Source: Cepaea nemoralis
Taxonomy: Eukaryota > Mollusca > Gastropoda > Stylommatophora > Helicidae
DNA: 64,000 nucleotides
Reading direction: 5' to 3'
Assembly (NCBI GenBank): GCA_014155875.1
Contig: JACEFZ010004096.1
Coordinates: forward strand, 1-64,000
The position numbers were made by a program, and so were the translations under genes. Positions 1 through 11,385 of this stretch are shown piece after piece (within the stretch, counting starts at the first letter, position 1; the number at the start of each line of letters is the position of its first letter). The notes under the pieces are model-generated. The model did no database searches. It was given only the letters and a program-made list of their open reading frames with translations, and was not told the DNA's origin.

Positions 1-1450
1 ACAAAACACTTAAGGCTCCCTGTCGAGGGCTGTGGCTGAACGCCTCTAAGCCACAAACCCTCGGATCTGAGAGCCGGGCCAATACCCTCCTACCGAAAAA
101 TAGAGGCGTGATACTGAGCAAGCTACAAGCTCAGGTCTGATACAAGTTCTAAGGCTCTCAGCTGGGGGATATGAGAGATCCCCGGATGAGAGGGCCAGGC
201 CATTTCTCGTTCACTGCTGCACGAAGGTAAGGTGCTGAACCGGCAGCACATGTAGCCTACCCTGTGAGCGAGTACAAAAAGTCAGAAAAGTGCCCCAGTC
301 GAAGGAAATGGTTACGAAAACTGTCTGTATCTAACTCATAGAGAGTGTAGACAAAAGTGGAAGAACGTCTCAATGAAGCGAAATGGAACGCACGGCGAGC
401 GAACCTATTGCGTTGTCCGAAGTCAAAAATAAAAGCTTACCGAGTGGATGTCGCTCGCATTCTGACCGCTCCTGGTGTGTGCTTGAGCGATCAGTGGCAA
501 GCGAGACTCCCAACACATGGAAGTGAGGAACTAAAGCAGCCATGAGCAGGACGTGGCAACTCCTCGGGTGTGCCCAGTCTCAGAGCAACATGTGCCGGCT
601 CTGCAATTATGGAAGCCTCCTTGGATAGCGAGGGAATGCCCATGATCTGCCCCTGCCTTCGCTTGAGGGCCGACCACGATGTCGTTGATCGTTCTACCTT
701 GACCAGCTGAGATGTTGGCGACATCACAACAGTCTAACGTGCCTCGAAACCAGAGGAAGGCTAACCTCATTAATAAATGCCCGCTGGAAGTCGGAAGTGT
801 CGTCCTACGGGTGGCAAACTAAAAATTGACACTACGCAATTACGTCCGAGTGAAATGTCTCGTCCGAATGTCTCTCGTGCTAGGAACAGCTCTGACTACC
901 TAGTTTCCGAATGCCGCTCTTGTTCGGAACAGCTCTGACTAGGTAGTTTTCCGAATGTCTGTCGTGCCTGGAACAGCTCTGACGGACGCAACGACAAGCA
1001 CATGTCCGAAAACTCGCTGAGTGGATACCGTCTGCAAACTTGTCTGGTTTGTGCAGGAATGGCCCGGGGCAAACGAAATGACCAATATATTGAAGTGAGG
1101 ATTTAAAGCAGCCATGAGCAAGACGTGACGATTTCCCTCGGTGAGCCCAGAATCAGGGCGCTATGTGTCGGCCCTGCAACTATGGAAGCAACCTTGGATG
1201 GCGGAAAATGCTATGGACTGTCCCTGCCTTCCTTTGAGGGATGACCATTGTCTTCGACCGTTCAACCTTGGCCAGCTGGGCTGTAGATGGCACCACAAAA
1301 GTGAGAGTCTCCCAGGAATGCTACCTGGTCAAAAAAGCACTCTGTAGCCGGATGTGTTGGCCTACGGGTTTCGGCCCAAGGGCGCATAACTGACACACCG
1401 CAATCACATCTGAAAAAATACTCCGGATGAACGAAAAGAAGAATATGTAC
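1..1450 (+). repeat. Composite GAA-tailed repeat, copy A (cut by window edge)
   Basis: Dispersed repeat sharing long stretches with 1,655-3,425 and 8,832-10,520. It holds two related monomers (about 440-780 and 1,000-1,340), each with an 'AAAGCAGCCATGAGCA' block followed by 'CTATGGAAGC' and 'GACCAGCTG' blocks. Between them are about three short tandem units built on 'GGAACAGCTCTGACTA' (about 870-985). The 3' end is an A-rich stretch, 'CTCCGGATGAACG' and a short GAA-like tail. I see no coding capacity. The tail and the target-site duplications of related copies suggest retroposition. Confidence 0.75.
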
Positions 1451-1654
1451 ATATGCCATCTGGGTTCAACAATAATGAATGACTTACCGAACTGGAGAAA
1501 AGAAAAAACAACAACATACTATGACTGACTGGAGAAGAGTATAAATAACATACTATGTGAATGGGCACTCGATAGAAGACACAATTTAATAACTCTTTGT
1601 TAGTGTATTAGTAATTGTTTTAGCCTTTCTCCGTGTTTCTGATCAGTACATTAG

Positions 1655-3425
1655 TACTGCCCCCCCCCCCCGGATGTGTCTCCACCTTGCCGGGGGGGGG
1701 GGGGGTGTCTTGCGAATCCCAATGACCCCAAGAGCTAAACCGACGGAAGCACAACTATGTGTTGGACAGGACTTGGGTTAGGAACCAGACCAAGAGAGAC
1801 ACAACCTGCTGCTCTGCAGGTAGACTGAGGATAGCAATCAAAAGTTCAAATCAGGCGCACGAAGGCAGTAATTCTTGGTCCGGACACATACTCTAAGGCT
1901 CTCAGCTGAGGGATGTGGCTGAACGCCTCTATGCTATAAGCCCTCGGATGTGAGAGCCGGGCCGATATTCACCTACTGCAAAATGAAGGTGAGATGCTGA
2001 GCACGCTACATGCTTAGGTTAGATACCTGATCGAAGGCTTTCAGCTGGGGAATATGAGGGATACCCGGATGAGAGGGCCTGGCCGTTACTCGCTCACTGA
2101 TGCATAGAGGTAAGGTGCTGAGCCGCAGCACGTGTAGTCTACCCCATGAGCGGTTTCTAAAGGTGGAAAAAGCGCCCCAGTCGCACGCAATGGCTAAGAT
2201 GAAAGTCTATATCTATACTCATAGAGTGAGCGTAGACAAAGGTGGAAGATGTCTCGTTTACACGAAATGGAATGTTTAGCTAGCGAATCCATTACGTGGA
2301 AGCCCGAAGTGAAAGCTTTCTGCGTGGATGTTGCCCGCAGTCTGTCCGCCCCTGGTATGCGCTTGAGCGACCAGTGGCGAAAGAAATGCCCAATACATGG
2401 AAGTAAGGAATTAAAGCAGCCATGAAAAGCATTAAAGCAACCAGAACGTGGCAATTCCTCGGGTGAACCCAGTCTCAGAGCAATATGTGCCGGCTCTGCA
2501 ATTATGGAAGCCTCTTTGGATAGCGGGGAATACTTATGGTCTGCCCCTGTCTTCCCTTGATGGTTGACCGTGATGTCTCTGACCGTTCTACCTTGATCAG
2601 CTGACTTGTGGGCGACACCACAACAGTAAGAGTCTAACGTCCCTCGAAACCCGAGGAAGGCTAACCTCAATAAAAAAAATGCCCGCTGAAGTCAGATGTG
2701 CCGACCTAAGGGTGGCAAATAAAAACTGGCACTACGCAATTTCGTCCGAGTGAAATGTCGATCGTGACCAGCTCTGACAAACTAGTCCTCCGAATGTAAC
2801 GGAACAGCTCTGACTAGCTAGTTTTCCTATTGTCCGTCGTGCCTGGAACAGCTCTGACTATCTAGTCTTCCGAATGACCTTCGTGTCCGGAACAGCTCTG
2901 ACTAGCTATTTTCCGAATGTCCGTCGTGCCCGGAACAGCTCTAACTATTTTGTTTTCCTGGAACAGCGACAAAGCACACATCCGAAACGAAAGCTCGCTG
3001 AGTGGATACCGTCTGCAGTCCGACCGTTTCTAGTTTGTGCGGAGAGCGGCACGTAGCGAACGAAAGGCCCAATACATTGAAGTGAGGAATTAAAGCAGCC
3101 ATGAGCAGGACGTGACGATTCCCTCGGTGAGCCCAGCACCAGAGCACTATGTGTCGGCTTTGCAACTATGGAAGCCACCCTGGATGGCGGAAAATGCCAT
3201 TGACTGTCCCTGCCTTCCCTTGAGGGTTGATCGTGAAGTATTCGACCGTTCTAACTTGACCAGCTGGGATGTGGACGGACACCACAAAAAGTGAGAGTCC
3301 CGCAGGAATGCTAACCTGGTCAAAAATGCACGCAAAAGTCGGATGAGTTGGCCCAAGGGTTCAGGCCCAAGGGTGCATTACAACACACCGCAATCACATC
3401 TGAAAACAAACAAACACCCCGGATG
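1655..3425 (+). repeat. Composite GAA-tailed repeat, copy B
   Basis: Full-length-like copy. It opens with 'TGTCTCCACCTTG', which also opens the copy at 8,832, after a run of C and before a run of G. It has the two-monomer structure, with five to six 'GGAACAGCTCT' minisatellite units between the monomers (about 2,765-2,960), more than the other copies have. The 3' end stops near 'CACCCCGGATG' without a GAA tail. A 158-codon minus-strand open frame lies inside but is not conserved between copies and is not called a gene. Confidence 0.75.
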
Positions 3426-3432
3426 TTATCAT

Positions 3433-3600
3433 TTCCCTGATTTATTCATATTATTTAAACACATACATTATAAACAAAATATTTCACGATTTCTGGCCTG
3501 GCATATTTCGCTGCATTTCATCATTTGCACACTGCAGAGTTACATATTACATAAAGGGAGTAATTAAATAATACTGGATGAAATACCGAGTACATAGTCG
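3433..3600. repeat. Short dispersed repeat, also at 28,520-28,640
   Basis: The stretch around 'CCTGGCATATTTCGCTGCAT' recurs at about 28,560. The adjoining motif (GAAGACACAAACAATAG) recurs in reverse near 7,660-7,700. The class is unknown and no coding is seen. Confidence 0.4.
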
Positions 3601-3659
3601 CTTATTATTTTTATCCGTGATATCCCCTGTGTATATTTAACACCCAATTGTAGTGACCT

Positions 3660-4060
3660 CCCATCATCATCATCTTCCACTTTTGTCGTCATGCTCGCGG
3701 GGGAGGAATAATTGGCTTTCCATCGCCCGATGGATGGCACTGGATAGTGTTATTCCGTGTGATTGTACAATGTCTTTGAAGTCGTCAATCAGTTTTCTTC
3801 TCGGAAATCTTGCGCTCAAACTCTAGATCTTCTTTGATGTAAGGCTAGCGCTGGTAGTTGATCGTCTTGCATTCCAAAGAGATGGCCAAACCATTTGATA
3901 AATGTGGCAAAGGTGATGATCCCGCTGTCTGTCTGATAACAATATTTCTTAATCGGTCTCGGATTGTTAAGTTGGCAGCTCTTATCAGGCATCTCATCTC
4001 ACAGGTGTTGATTTTCCGTAAGTGTGATTTAGATCATTTCCAAGTTTGAGATGGTTAGCA
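3660..4060 (-). mobile_element. LINE 3'-end relic (post-reverse-transcriptase region)
   Basis: Read on the minus strand, broken frames give a 'KWFGHLFGMQDD'-like segment followed by 'RRSR' and 'AIHRAMESQL'. This is typical of the C-terminal region after the reverse transcriptase of many invertebrate non-LTR elements. Several stops and frame changes mark it as dead. The clade cannot be assigned. Confidence 0.5.
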
Positions 4061-4204
4061 TAGGGTTGGTGTGAATATTCTGTTTATTATCTGTCGTTTT
4101 GCGGACATAGGTATGTTTGTATGTTTCAGTATGGGTGATAGTTGATATGCAAATGCACTTAGTAAGAATAATAAACTCCATAAAGCCGTCGCCTATTCTT
4201 ATTT

Positions 4205-4965
4205 CAGATGCATCAGTTAGTCTCCCCCCCACCCCCAGACCGCGTGGGCGGTCATGTTTCGCCATCTCACACGATCACCAGAGTCGTGAATAATTTCCGA
4301 GTTCTTGTCTTGACCATGCCACGGAGTGGGATGCCATCCAAATATTCTTCTTCTTCTTCGTTCATCCGGAGTTTTTTTTTCCGGATGTGATTGCGTTGTG
4401 CCTGTTTACAGCAGAGCTGCGTTCTTGCGCCGTTAGGCCGACACATCCGACTTCTGCGGGCATTTGTTGACCGGGTTAACCTTCCCGGGGATCCAAATAT
4501 TTAAATATTTACTTCTCGACTTTCCTTGTGTTCTTTTCCCCTCAATCTTGCCAGTTGTCACCAAGTTCTCTTATTTATTTGATCTCATAACGTGACTAAA
4601 AACTGCTGACTGTCAACGTCTAATTTCTCTATTCTAGGACTTTCGCATTAGTTTTTCTGTCTGCCCAGGGTATTCTTTACATTTTCATCAGAAATCACAT
4701 TTCCACTGCCATTAGATTTTTTTCCCCATCTTGTCTACTCATTGTCCACGTTTCACATCCATACACAAGTACAGGTTCTATGTAGCACCTCAACACTCTT
4801 TTTCGTGTTGCAAATGACATCTTTTTATTGATCAGTATGTTTTCCATCTTGCAAAAGGCAACGCTTGCCATGGTTATTGTTATTCTATCTTCAAGGAAGC
4901 TCCCATCTTTATATGTTGTTGTTAAGTGACTGATTTTCATTTACACCTCGTTAAGTGCCTGATTT
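4205..4965 (-). mobile_element. LINE reverse transcriptase C-terminal relic, interrupted by a retroposon
   Basis: The minus strand encodes '...KRVLRCYIEPVLVYGCETWT', the thumb/C-terminal segment of a non-LTR reverse transcriptase. It continues to lower coordinates into the segment shared with 38,860-39,130. A 144-bp GAA-tailed retroposon splits it at 4,347-4,490. The related copy near 38,965 shows the uninterrupted sequence. Frames are broken, so it is inactive. Confidence 0.65.
4347..4490 (-). mobile_element. 144-bp GAA-tailed retroposon with target-site duplication
   Basis: Flanked by an 11-bp direct repeat ATCCAAATATT (4,336-4,346 and 4,491-4,501). On the plus strand it starts with repeated CTT (a GAA tail on the minus strand), then 'CGTTCATCCGGAG', and ends 'CTTCCCGGGG'. 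It is almost identical to 34,175-34,317. A paralogous LINE at about 38,960-38,990 lacks the insertion. It has no coding potential, and looks like a 5'-truncated member of the family with long copies at 57,033 and related 3' ends at 1,450, 10,500 and 12,040. Confidence 0.85.
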
Positions 4966-4974
4966 TAATTTAGT

Positions 4975-5095
4975 TGTGTTGTGTTGAGTTGAGTTGAGCT
5001 AAGAACCGACAGGACATTCCCATACGCGCTCCGTCCCCTCGTTCAACAGCCAGCGAAGAGTCATACTACAAATCGTTCCCAACTATCTGATTAAA
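4975..5095 (-). mobile_element. Short LINE 3' end, severely 5' truncated
   Basis: The segment 'GAACCGACAGGACATTCCCAT' to 'CAGCCAGCGAAGAG' closely matches the 3' end of the larger LINE at 30,605-30,710, preceded by a TTGAG-repeat tail. It is an independent truncated copy of the same RNase H-bearing LINE family. Confidence 0.6.
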
Positions 5096-5274
5096 AATTC
5101 TCCTGGTTGATTTTCATTGACACCTCATAACGTGACTGATTTTCTGTGAGACCTTATTGTGCCTAATCAGTGTCAAAAAGTATTCCCTATTAATACTGTC
5201 AGAATCCTGTTCATTTCTGCAGGTTGGATACGTACACGTTATTTTGGGATTGGTCTATTTAGACCACGAAATAC

Positions 5275-5590
5275 CCCACCCGTCTGTTCATTTTTTGGCT
5301 CTAGCTTGCTTTGAACTCAAGCGTAGTCCATACAGTGCTATTACTTCTAGTGCAGTGGACTCATTTTTTACGTATGGATTAGCTCTCCCTATTACCAGTG
5401 TCCCTTGCTTTCAGGCGAACCCACTCCGAAATCAGAGGTACTTGTAATGTACGTCCCCAAGGTGAGGACGAGAAATCAACATTTTAGTCCAACTAATCGG
5501 TGTAGGGGTTGAACCCGCTACTTCGACATCGGCACACAGGATGTTTAATAGCCTGTGCTCTTACCCTTTTAGCCATGCTGACCTCATGGC
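5275..5590 (-). repeat. tRNA-like SINE, family B
   Basis: Similar copies lie at 41,795-42,095 and 52,805-53,070, with a partial one at 51,560-51,660. On the minus strand the 5' end has an A-box-like 'TGGCTAAAAGGGTAAGAGC' and a B-box-like 'GGGTTCAACCC' about 35 bp later, as in tRNA-derived SINEs. The body includes 'AACATTTTAGTCCAACT' on the plus strand. tRNA origin is inferred. Confidence 0.65.
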
Positions 5591-5591
5591 G

Positions 5592-5935
5592 TCCATGTTT
5601 ATGGGATGTTGTGTATCTCTCGAGTTTTCAACTTCATTTTACTTACCAGCAGATGATGATCTGAATCTACATCCCCACCGCTGAAAGCTCTACAGACGAT
5701 CTAAATGTCCTGTTAATGCAGATACGACCAATTTGATGTTCTGCGATGTGGTCTAATTATACCCAACGGTCCTGTTAGGCTACATGAAAAACACATCGAT
5801 TTACCGCTCACAGATTTGTGAATTCTCCATTTCCGTTCCTTCTCATAAGTCCACATTTCCCATATAATGTCCAAAGTTTATGTGGTTCTAAATGTTGAAA
5901 CCTCGCGCCAGTCCCCGTGACACATCCTTGATTTA
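5592..5935. other. Unassigned non-coding stretch
   Basis: AT-rich sequence. I see no gene, repeat or transposon end that I can support. Confidence 0.4.
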
Positions 5936-5939
5936 CCCA

Positions 5940-6600
5940 CAATGGCCACTAGGAACAAAATCGCACAGGTTATGGCGCAGTCTTAGCGCTATTGATGCCA
6001 GAAAGGAATGTGCCTCAAAAGAATTGGCTCCTGGATGGCCGAGGCGGAAGAGATCATTATGCAGGTCTATGACTTGAACGATCTCTAAGACGGAGAAGAA
6101 TGGAGTGATACACATGTGGACTTGCAAACACGCTGTAATGTGGTCAGGTGGAGATAATGCAGAGAACAGTTGCTAGCATGGGTTGACCCTGAGGTAAGGC
6201 AACTGGTTAAGCAGCATTCACACCCAGAAGACATTATTATCTACACAGATGGGTCGGTGAAGCGGGGCTAAAGGTCATCGCGAGGTTACACAGCAGAGCA
6301 GATGGGGAGAACAATCAAAGAGGAAAGCTGCGTGTTCCAGACAACTACATCAAGCCTGACTACGGAGACCCCAACTGCCACCAGAGCACTCGCATGGGCA
6401 TCTGAACAGGAAGTGACACACGAGATAATCAGATCAGAATCCACGAACATGCTTCAGAAAATCACAACCGCCAGTCTCCACTCCGAGTGGATAGACAGCA
6501 TTTGGAAGCTGCTCTTCACATCACTCACCTGGATGTACGCACATGGATGTACGCACCAGGACATGCGGATTTCAATGTCATGAACGGTCAGACAAGCTGG
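5940..6600 (+). mobile_element. LINE RNase H-domain relic
   Basis: Broken plus-strand frames match the LINE at 30,586-32,425: a 'GSWMAEAEEIIMQV' segment, then 'DIIIYTDGSVKRG', the first catalytic-Asp motif of a LINE-encoded RNase H. Further on, 'RSESTNML' and 'TWMYAPGHADFN'-like pieces match its later motifs. A TAA stop directly follows 'VKRG' and the frame shifts repeatedly, so this is a dead copy. Confidence 0.65.
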
Positions 6601-6604
6601 TAAA

Positions 6605-7130
6605 TAATGCACCAGCACGAACGGGAAGCAGCATGGACAGGGCTGATATAATGTATGTAGTATGGTCTTGGCTGGGGAAACTGATAAGACTCCGGCGTTA
6701 GCCCAAATGATGAGACAGTGCTGATATAATGTATGTAATGAATCAATCACCCCACCAAAAAAACAAAAAACGAGAAGTAGATTGAAAGCTTTATTGAAAC
6801 ATGATTACAAAAAACAAATTGGACGTTGCGGCCAAAGCCTTCGTCAGCACACATCTAACAAATACAAACCGACACAAAAACTACATGAAACACACTACAT
6901 GAGAATATTAAGGGTACTTATCTGAATCTGTATCCTTGCTTGGAGCGACTGACGCGCGTTAGACGACTATCAGTGGATTGTATGAACCGGATGTATGGTC
7001 AACGGGTCAAAGGGCAATACCGCCAGAAGCTCAGATATTGGCTAAGCCACTCAGCGGGAGAATATGCGGGAAGGGGGTGGGCGTGGAGAGGCGCCCATGT
7101 GAGCGGAAGGTAAAAATTAGGATTGGTGAA
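6605..7130. other. Unassigned stretch, probably repeat-derived
   Basis: No gene recognised. It contains a duplicated 'CTGATATAATGTATGTA' (about 6,640 and 6,720) and a 'GGCCAAAGCCTTCGTCAGC' motif (about 6,830) of the sort found at some retroelement ends. The evidence is too thin for a class. Confidence 0.3.
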
Positions 7131-7134
7131 GATG

Positions 7135-7350
7135 TCACGGACGCAGTTCGCAATTAGTAATTTCTCGTTCCGCGCTCGAAACACAGCTGCGGAAGATTTC
7201 ATTGTGTTGGGCCTCACAGAGGGGCATGAGTAGCGGCCGCTCGTAAAACGATTGCAAACCACCGAACGCAAACCTGCCAAGAAATACCAAACAGAAAAAA
7301 ATAATGCTGGGGTTGACTGCGACGTCCTGCAAAGGACATGCAACTACCTT
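7135..7350 (+). repeat. tRNA-like SINE, family A (diverged copy)
   Basis: Matches the family-A layout: 'GGACGCA' near the start, a 'TCGAAACACAGCTGCGG' B-box region, 'CAAACCTGCCAAGAAAT', and the 3' signature 'ATGCTGGGGTTGACTGCGAC' followed by 'GCAAAGGACATGCAACT'. At least ten other copies are listed below, making it the most frequent SINE here. Confidence 0.65.
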
Positions 7351-7990
7351 TGCAGTGGACTATACAGCTAGGGGATGGGAGGGGATGGGGTTTGGAAGTT
7401 AAATGAAACTGTGTTGGACATTGAGGCCGTGAGGGGAGAGTGAACCCAACTGGAAGATGAGACTGTTTTCGATGCGCACGATTTGATCGCCGTTTCCTGT
7501 ATGCCAGCCACGCCACAGTGATCAGGACTGTTGAAGTGCATGGATACTGGTTTCTGGGCGCCACCGTTGATGAACTTTACAGAGGATGAATACAAACTTG
7601 GACCGGCAATATTTTCAAACACTGCACAGTCATTAAAAATACACCCCATGTCTCAAGCAATAAATCGTGCAACCTATTGTTTGTGTCTTCGTTATTAAAA
7701 TTTACTACAGGAAAACATTGTTTTGAATTTCTTTAATATTTTCCAAGTAGTTTGAGATTAAAGAACATTATATTATAAATCATGACTTATCCAACCTCAA
7801 ACACATTGGTCTATTCAGGATGAAACATCACAACATGATTATGTGGTATTTAATGACCCATCCAACTTAACATAGATTGGCACATTAATACAAACACATT
7901 ATATGCTGTTATATGTAGAAAACTATGCTTGTCAAACCTCATACACATCAGTCAATGAAGACACAACATTATATATCATTTATGATGTCC
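7351..7990. other. No gene seen
   Basis: AT-rich. From about 7,690 the sequence repeats loosely with a 70-bp-scale period ('ATCCAACTTAACA', 'GTCAAACCTCATACACAT'), like an old tandem array. The end near 7,991 is the target site of the next LINE. Confidence 0.35.
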
Positions 7991-8001
7991 AACTTTGTGT
8001 G

Positions 8002-8591
8002 GATTACCGTTGATTACCAACAACGGTGACACAATGACAGAAATTAAACGACGACTATCAGTTGCCCTTCAAAGACTAAAACAACTGAATAAATTATGGA
8101 GTGGGACAGATAGAACTACAAAAATTATATTTTTAAGAGCATGCATATTTTCCATTGCAACATACGCCTGTGAGACCTGGACACTTACTAAACAAGCTGA
8201 ACTGCGCATAAATGCTTTTGAATATAAATGTTATAGACGGGTTATAAGAATATCTTGGGTAACGAAAAGAACAAATGCATCAATACTTCAAGAGCTGAAT
8301 ATTGAAGAAGGTTGGCTATTAAAGACGATAAAACACAGAAAATTAAAATATTTTGGTCACTTGAAACGTCACGAAAGTTTGGAGAGAACAATAATGGAGG
8401 GGTATATGCCTGGGAAGAGAAGATGGGTGCAGGATGTGGCGGATGATCTCCAAATAGGTGTATCGGACGCGGGACATTTTGCTTATGATCGAGAGGTTTT
8501 CCCGAAGGTTGTTATGGGAGCGAGGTTCTGCAAAGGACATGCTACTGAACGAATGAATGAATGAATGAATGAATGAATGAATGAATGAATG
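8002..8591 (+). mobile_element. 5'-truncated LINE (reverse transcriptase C-terminus) with target-site duplication
   Basis: An open frame of about 189 codons (7,995-8,564) encodes the end of a non-LTR reverse transcriptase: 'YACETWTLTKQAELRINAFE', then 'KYFGHLKRH' and 'GKRRWVQDVADDL'. It ends in an (AATG)n/(GAAT)n tail. The element is bounded by an 11-bp duplication AACTTTGTGTG (7,991-8,001 and 8,592-8,602), proving retrotransposition with 5' truncation. The frame is unbroken, so the insertion is young. A much shorter relative lies at 38,616-38,794. Confidence 0.85.
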
Positions 8592-8831
8592 AACTTTGTG
8601 TGAGTAAAACAACATTACATAATTGTTACATAATGCAAACCGCTTAAGGCGATCTCGGATGTGGCGAATTTCTGTTGTGAATAACAATATTGTATTGTAA
8701 GTTGTAAATGCATTACTATATGTTTGAACTCTTATAAGAGGAATTTCTGATAAGAAGAACTATTTCTCGGGTCCCAGGTGAGTTCGCCTTATCTAGTCTG
8801 CACTGTATAATACTTTTAGAATAACGATACC

Positions 8832-10520
8832 CCTCTGACGTGTCTCCACCTTGTCGTGGTAGAGGGGCTTGCATGCCCCAATGACCCCCAAGAGCTATGC
8901 TGACGGTAGCACAGCTACATGTCGGACAGGTCAAGGGATAGAAACCAGACCAAGAGAAACACACACTTGCTGCCCTGCAGATAGATGGAGGAACAGGCAG
9001 TCACAGTCCGAATCAGGCACACGATGTCACAACATTATTGGTCAAGACATATTCTACGGCTCTCTGCTGAGGGATATAGCTGAACGCCTCCATAACCCCT
9101 GTCCATAACCCATAAGTCAATAACCCCTGGATGTGAGAAGCGGGCCGATACTCACCCACTGCAAAATGAAGGTGAGATGCTGAGCCTGCTACATGCTTGG
9201 TCCAGACACTTGTTCGAAGGCTCTCACCCGAATGATATGAAGGATCCCCCGGATGAGAGAACCTGGTCGTTACCCGCTCTCTGCTGCATGGAGGTAAGGT
9301 GCTGAGCCGGCAGCACACGCAGACCTACCTCGTAAGCGTTACTAAAAATGAAAAAGCGTCCCAATCGCACGCAATGGTTACGATGCAAATCTGTATAAAA
9401 ACTCATTGAGTGAATATAGTCAAAGGTGGAGAAACGTCTCATTAATACGAAATGGAACGATTGGCTAGCGAATCCATTACGTGGAAATCCGAAGAGAAAG
9501 CTTACTGAGTGGATGTCGTCTGCAGACTGACCGTTCCTGGTTTGCGTGGAGAGTGGCCAGTGGCGAACGAAATACCCAAAACACGGGAGTTAGGAATTAA
9601 AGCAGCCATGCGCAGGACGTGGCGATTCCTTGGGTGAGCCCAGTCTCAGAGCGCTATGTGCTGGCCCTGCTATTATGGAAACCTCCTTGGATGGCGAGGA
9701 ATGCCCATAGTCTGCACCTGCCTTCCCTTGATGGTTGACCATGATGTCTTTGACCCTTCCACCTTGACCAGCTGAGATGTGGGCGACACCACAACAAAAT
9801 GTCCATCGAAACCCGCAGGAAGGCTAACCTGATTAAAAAACGTCCGAAGAAGTAGGATGTGCCGGCCTAAAGGTTGGAAATAAATTGGCACAACACAAAA
9901 ACGTCCGAGTGAAATGTCCCTCGTGCCCGTAATAGCTCTGACTATCTAGTCTTCCGAATGTCCTTCGTGCCCGGAACAGCTGTGACTATTTTTTCTTCCG
10001 GGCACAAAGACCAGCACATGTCGGAATCGAAAGCTCGCTGAGTGGATGCCTTCTGCAGACCGACCGTTCCTGGTTTGTGCGGGGAGTGGCCCATAGCGAA
10101 CGAAATGCTCAATACATTGAAGTGAGGAAATAAAGCAGCCATGTGCAGCACGTGGTGATTTCTTGGGTGAGCCCAGTACCAGAGCATTATGTGTCGGACC
10201 TGCAAATATGAAAGCCTCCTTGGATGGCAGATAATGCCCATGGACTGCCCTTGCCTTACCTTGAAGGCTGACCATGAAGTCTTCGACCGTTCTAAGTTGA
10301 CCAGCTGGAATGTCGACGGCACCACAAAAGTGAGAATCCCCCAGGAATGCTAACCTGATTTTAAAAAATCACACAAAAGTCGGATGTGTTGGCCTAAGGG
10401 TTTTGGCCCAAGGGTGCATAACGAGACACACCACAATTACGTCTGAAAAAAAAACAACAACACTCCGAATAAACGCAGAAGAAGAAGAAGAAGAAGAAGA
10501 AGAAGAAGAAGAAGAATAAT
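8832..10520 (+). repeat. Composite GAA-tailed repeat, copy C
   Basis: Near-complete copy. It begins near 'TGTCTCCACCTTGTCGTGG', has the two-monomer interior and only about two 'GGAACAGCT' units between monomers (about 9,925-9,985). It ends 'CACTCCGAATAAACGCA' with a pure (GAA)n tail (10,480-10,515). Flanking 'ATAACGATAC' (about 8,820) and 'ATAATGATAC' (about 10,518) may be a target-site duplication with one mismatch. Confidence 0.75.
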
Positions 10521-10639
10521 AATGATACACTGCTTGTGTCTTCATTATTCATATAAAAGTGTCATGTCAAATGAATGAACTGGCTGTCCCAAGCATGTGA
10601 CCACATTGCCCTGATTTTCCTGTGATCACACCAGTTATC

Positions 10640-10862
10640 TGAGTTGGTTCTGTGGCAAAGGGGTTACGGACGCAATTTGTAATCCAGCACACAGCGTTCG
10701 AAACACAGTTGCGGGCGAGTTGGCAGCAGACCACTTTGCATTGGATTGCAATGGTATGAGTGCCAGTCGTTAAGAAAGCAATGGCAAAATATTGAACGTA
10801 AACTTGCCCAGAAATCACAAACAGCTAAAAAATGCTGGGGTTGACTGCGAAGATATTACACA
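10640..10862 (+). repeat. tRNA-like SINE, family A
   Basis: Good copy: 'TTCTGTGGCAAAGGGGTTACG' at the 5' end (A-box-like), 'GTTCGAAAC' (B-box-like), 'AGCAATGGCAAA', and the 3' signature 'AAAATGCTGGGGTTGACTGC'. Confidence 0.7.
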
Positions 10863-11219
10863 AAATGCAGCTCAGTGTCCCATGTGAAAAGTGGAACAGA
10901 CAGCAGTCCCTACAAACCAACAGCTCTCACAGGTATACATTCATAAGGCCACTGCCATAATGCCAACACAAGTGTCCAGCCACTAAAATTACAGTCCATC
11001 GTCAATGGAACCGACAGTCACTAGAAAGCCAGCAGCCGCACACACATTACTGCATAAGGCACACACAAAAAAACCCAGTTATTTCAGCAACCGACTGTCA
11101 GCCATTTTCCCGAACATGCAGTTCTCAATACAAACAACTGCGGACAGATGTAAAAGCATTCTACATGAAATCTACAGCTCATAGTGTCGCTCCACGCACT
11201 TAACTCAGTAGCTGGGCGA
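10863..11219. other. No gene seen
   Basis: No recognisable coding or repeat motif. Probably the extended, decayed body of the family-C SINE that follows. Confidence 0.3.
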
Positions 11220-11385
11220 CAGAACTCATTCCACAAGATGGCTGCCAAAAGCATCGCACAAAGCTGAACTCCAAAGCTCCAATGACGACTCAAGGAACCG
11301 AATGTTAAGGTTTGGTTTTGAACCCACAACCTTCAGAGCTTGAGGCAGGCAGCTTAACCATTTATCCATGGAGACCCTCAGCAAG
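11220..11385 (-). repeat. tRNA-like SINE, family C
   Basis: On the minus strand it starts 'GTCTCCATGGATAAATGGTTA' (A-box-like), with 'GTGGGTTCAAAACC' (B-box-like) about 40 bp on. A second copy, sharing 'CTCCA[AT]AGCTCCA' and the 'CCTTCGGAGC/CCTTCAGAGC' region, lies at 35,070-35,295. Confidence 0.55.

Noticed and set aside
2194..2670. 158-codon minus-strand frame in the composite repeat
   Set aside because: Not conserved in frame in the other copies. The repeat's GAA tail indicates the opposite strand as sense.
6820..6900. Penelope-like element end
   Set aside because: A single 'GGCCAAAGCCTTCGTCAGC' motif without reverse transcriptase or GIY-YIG coding is not enough.
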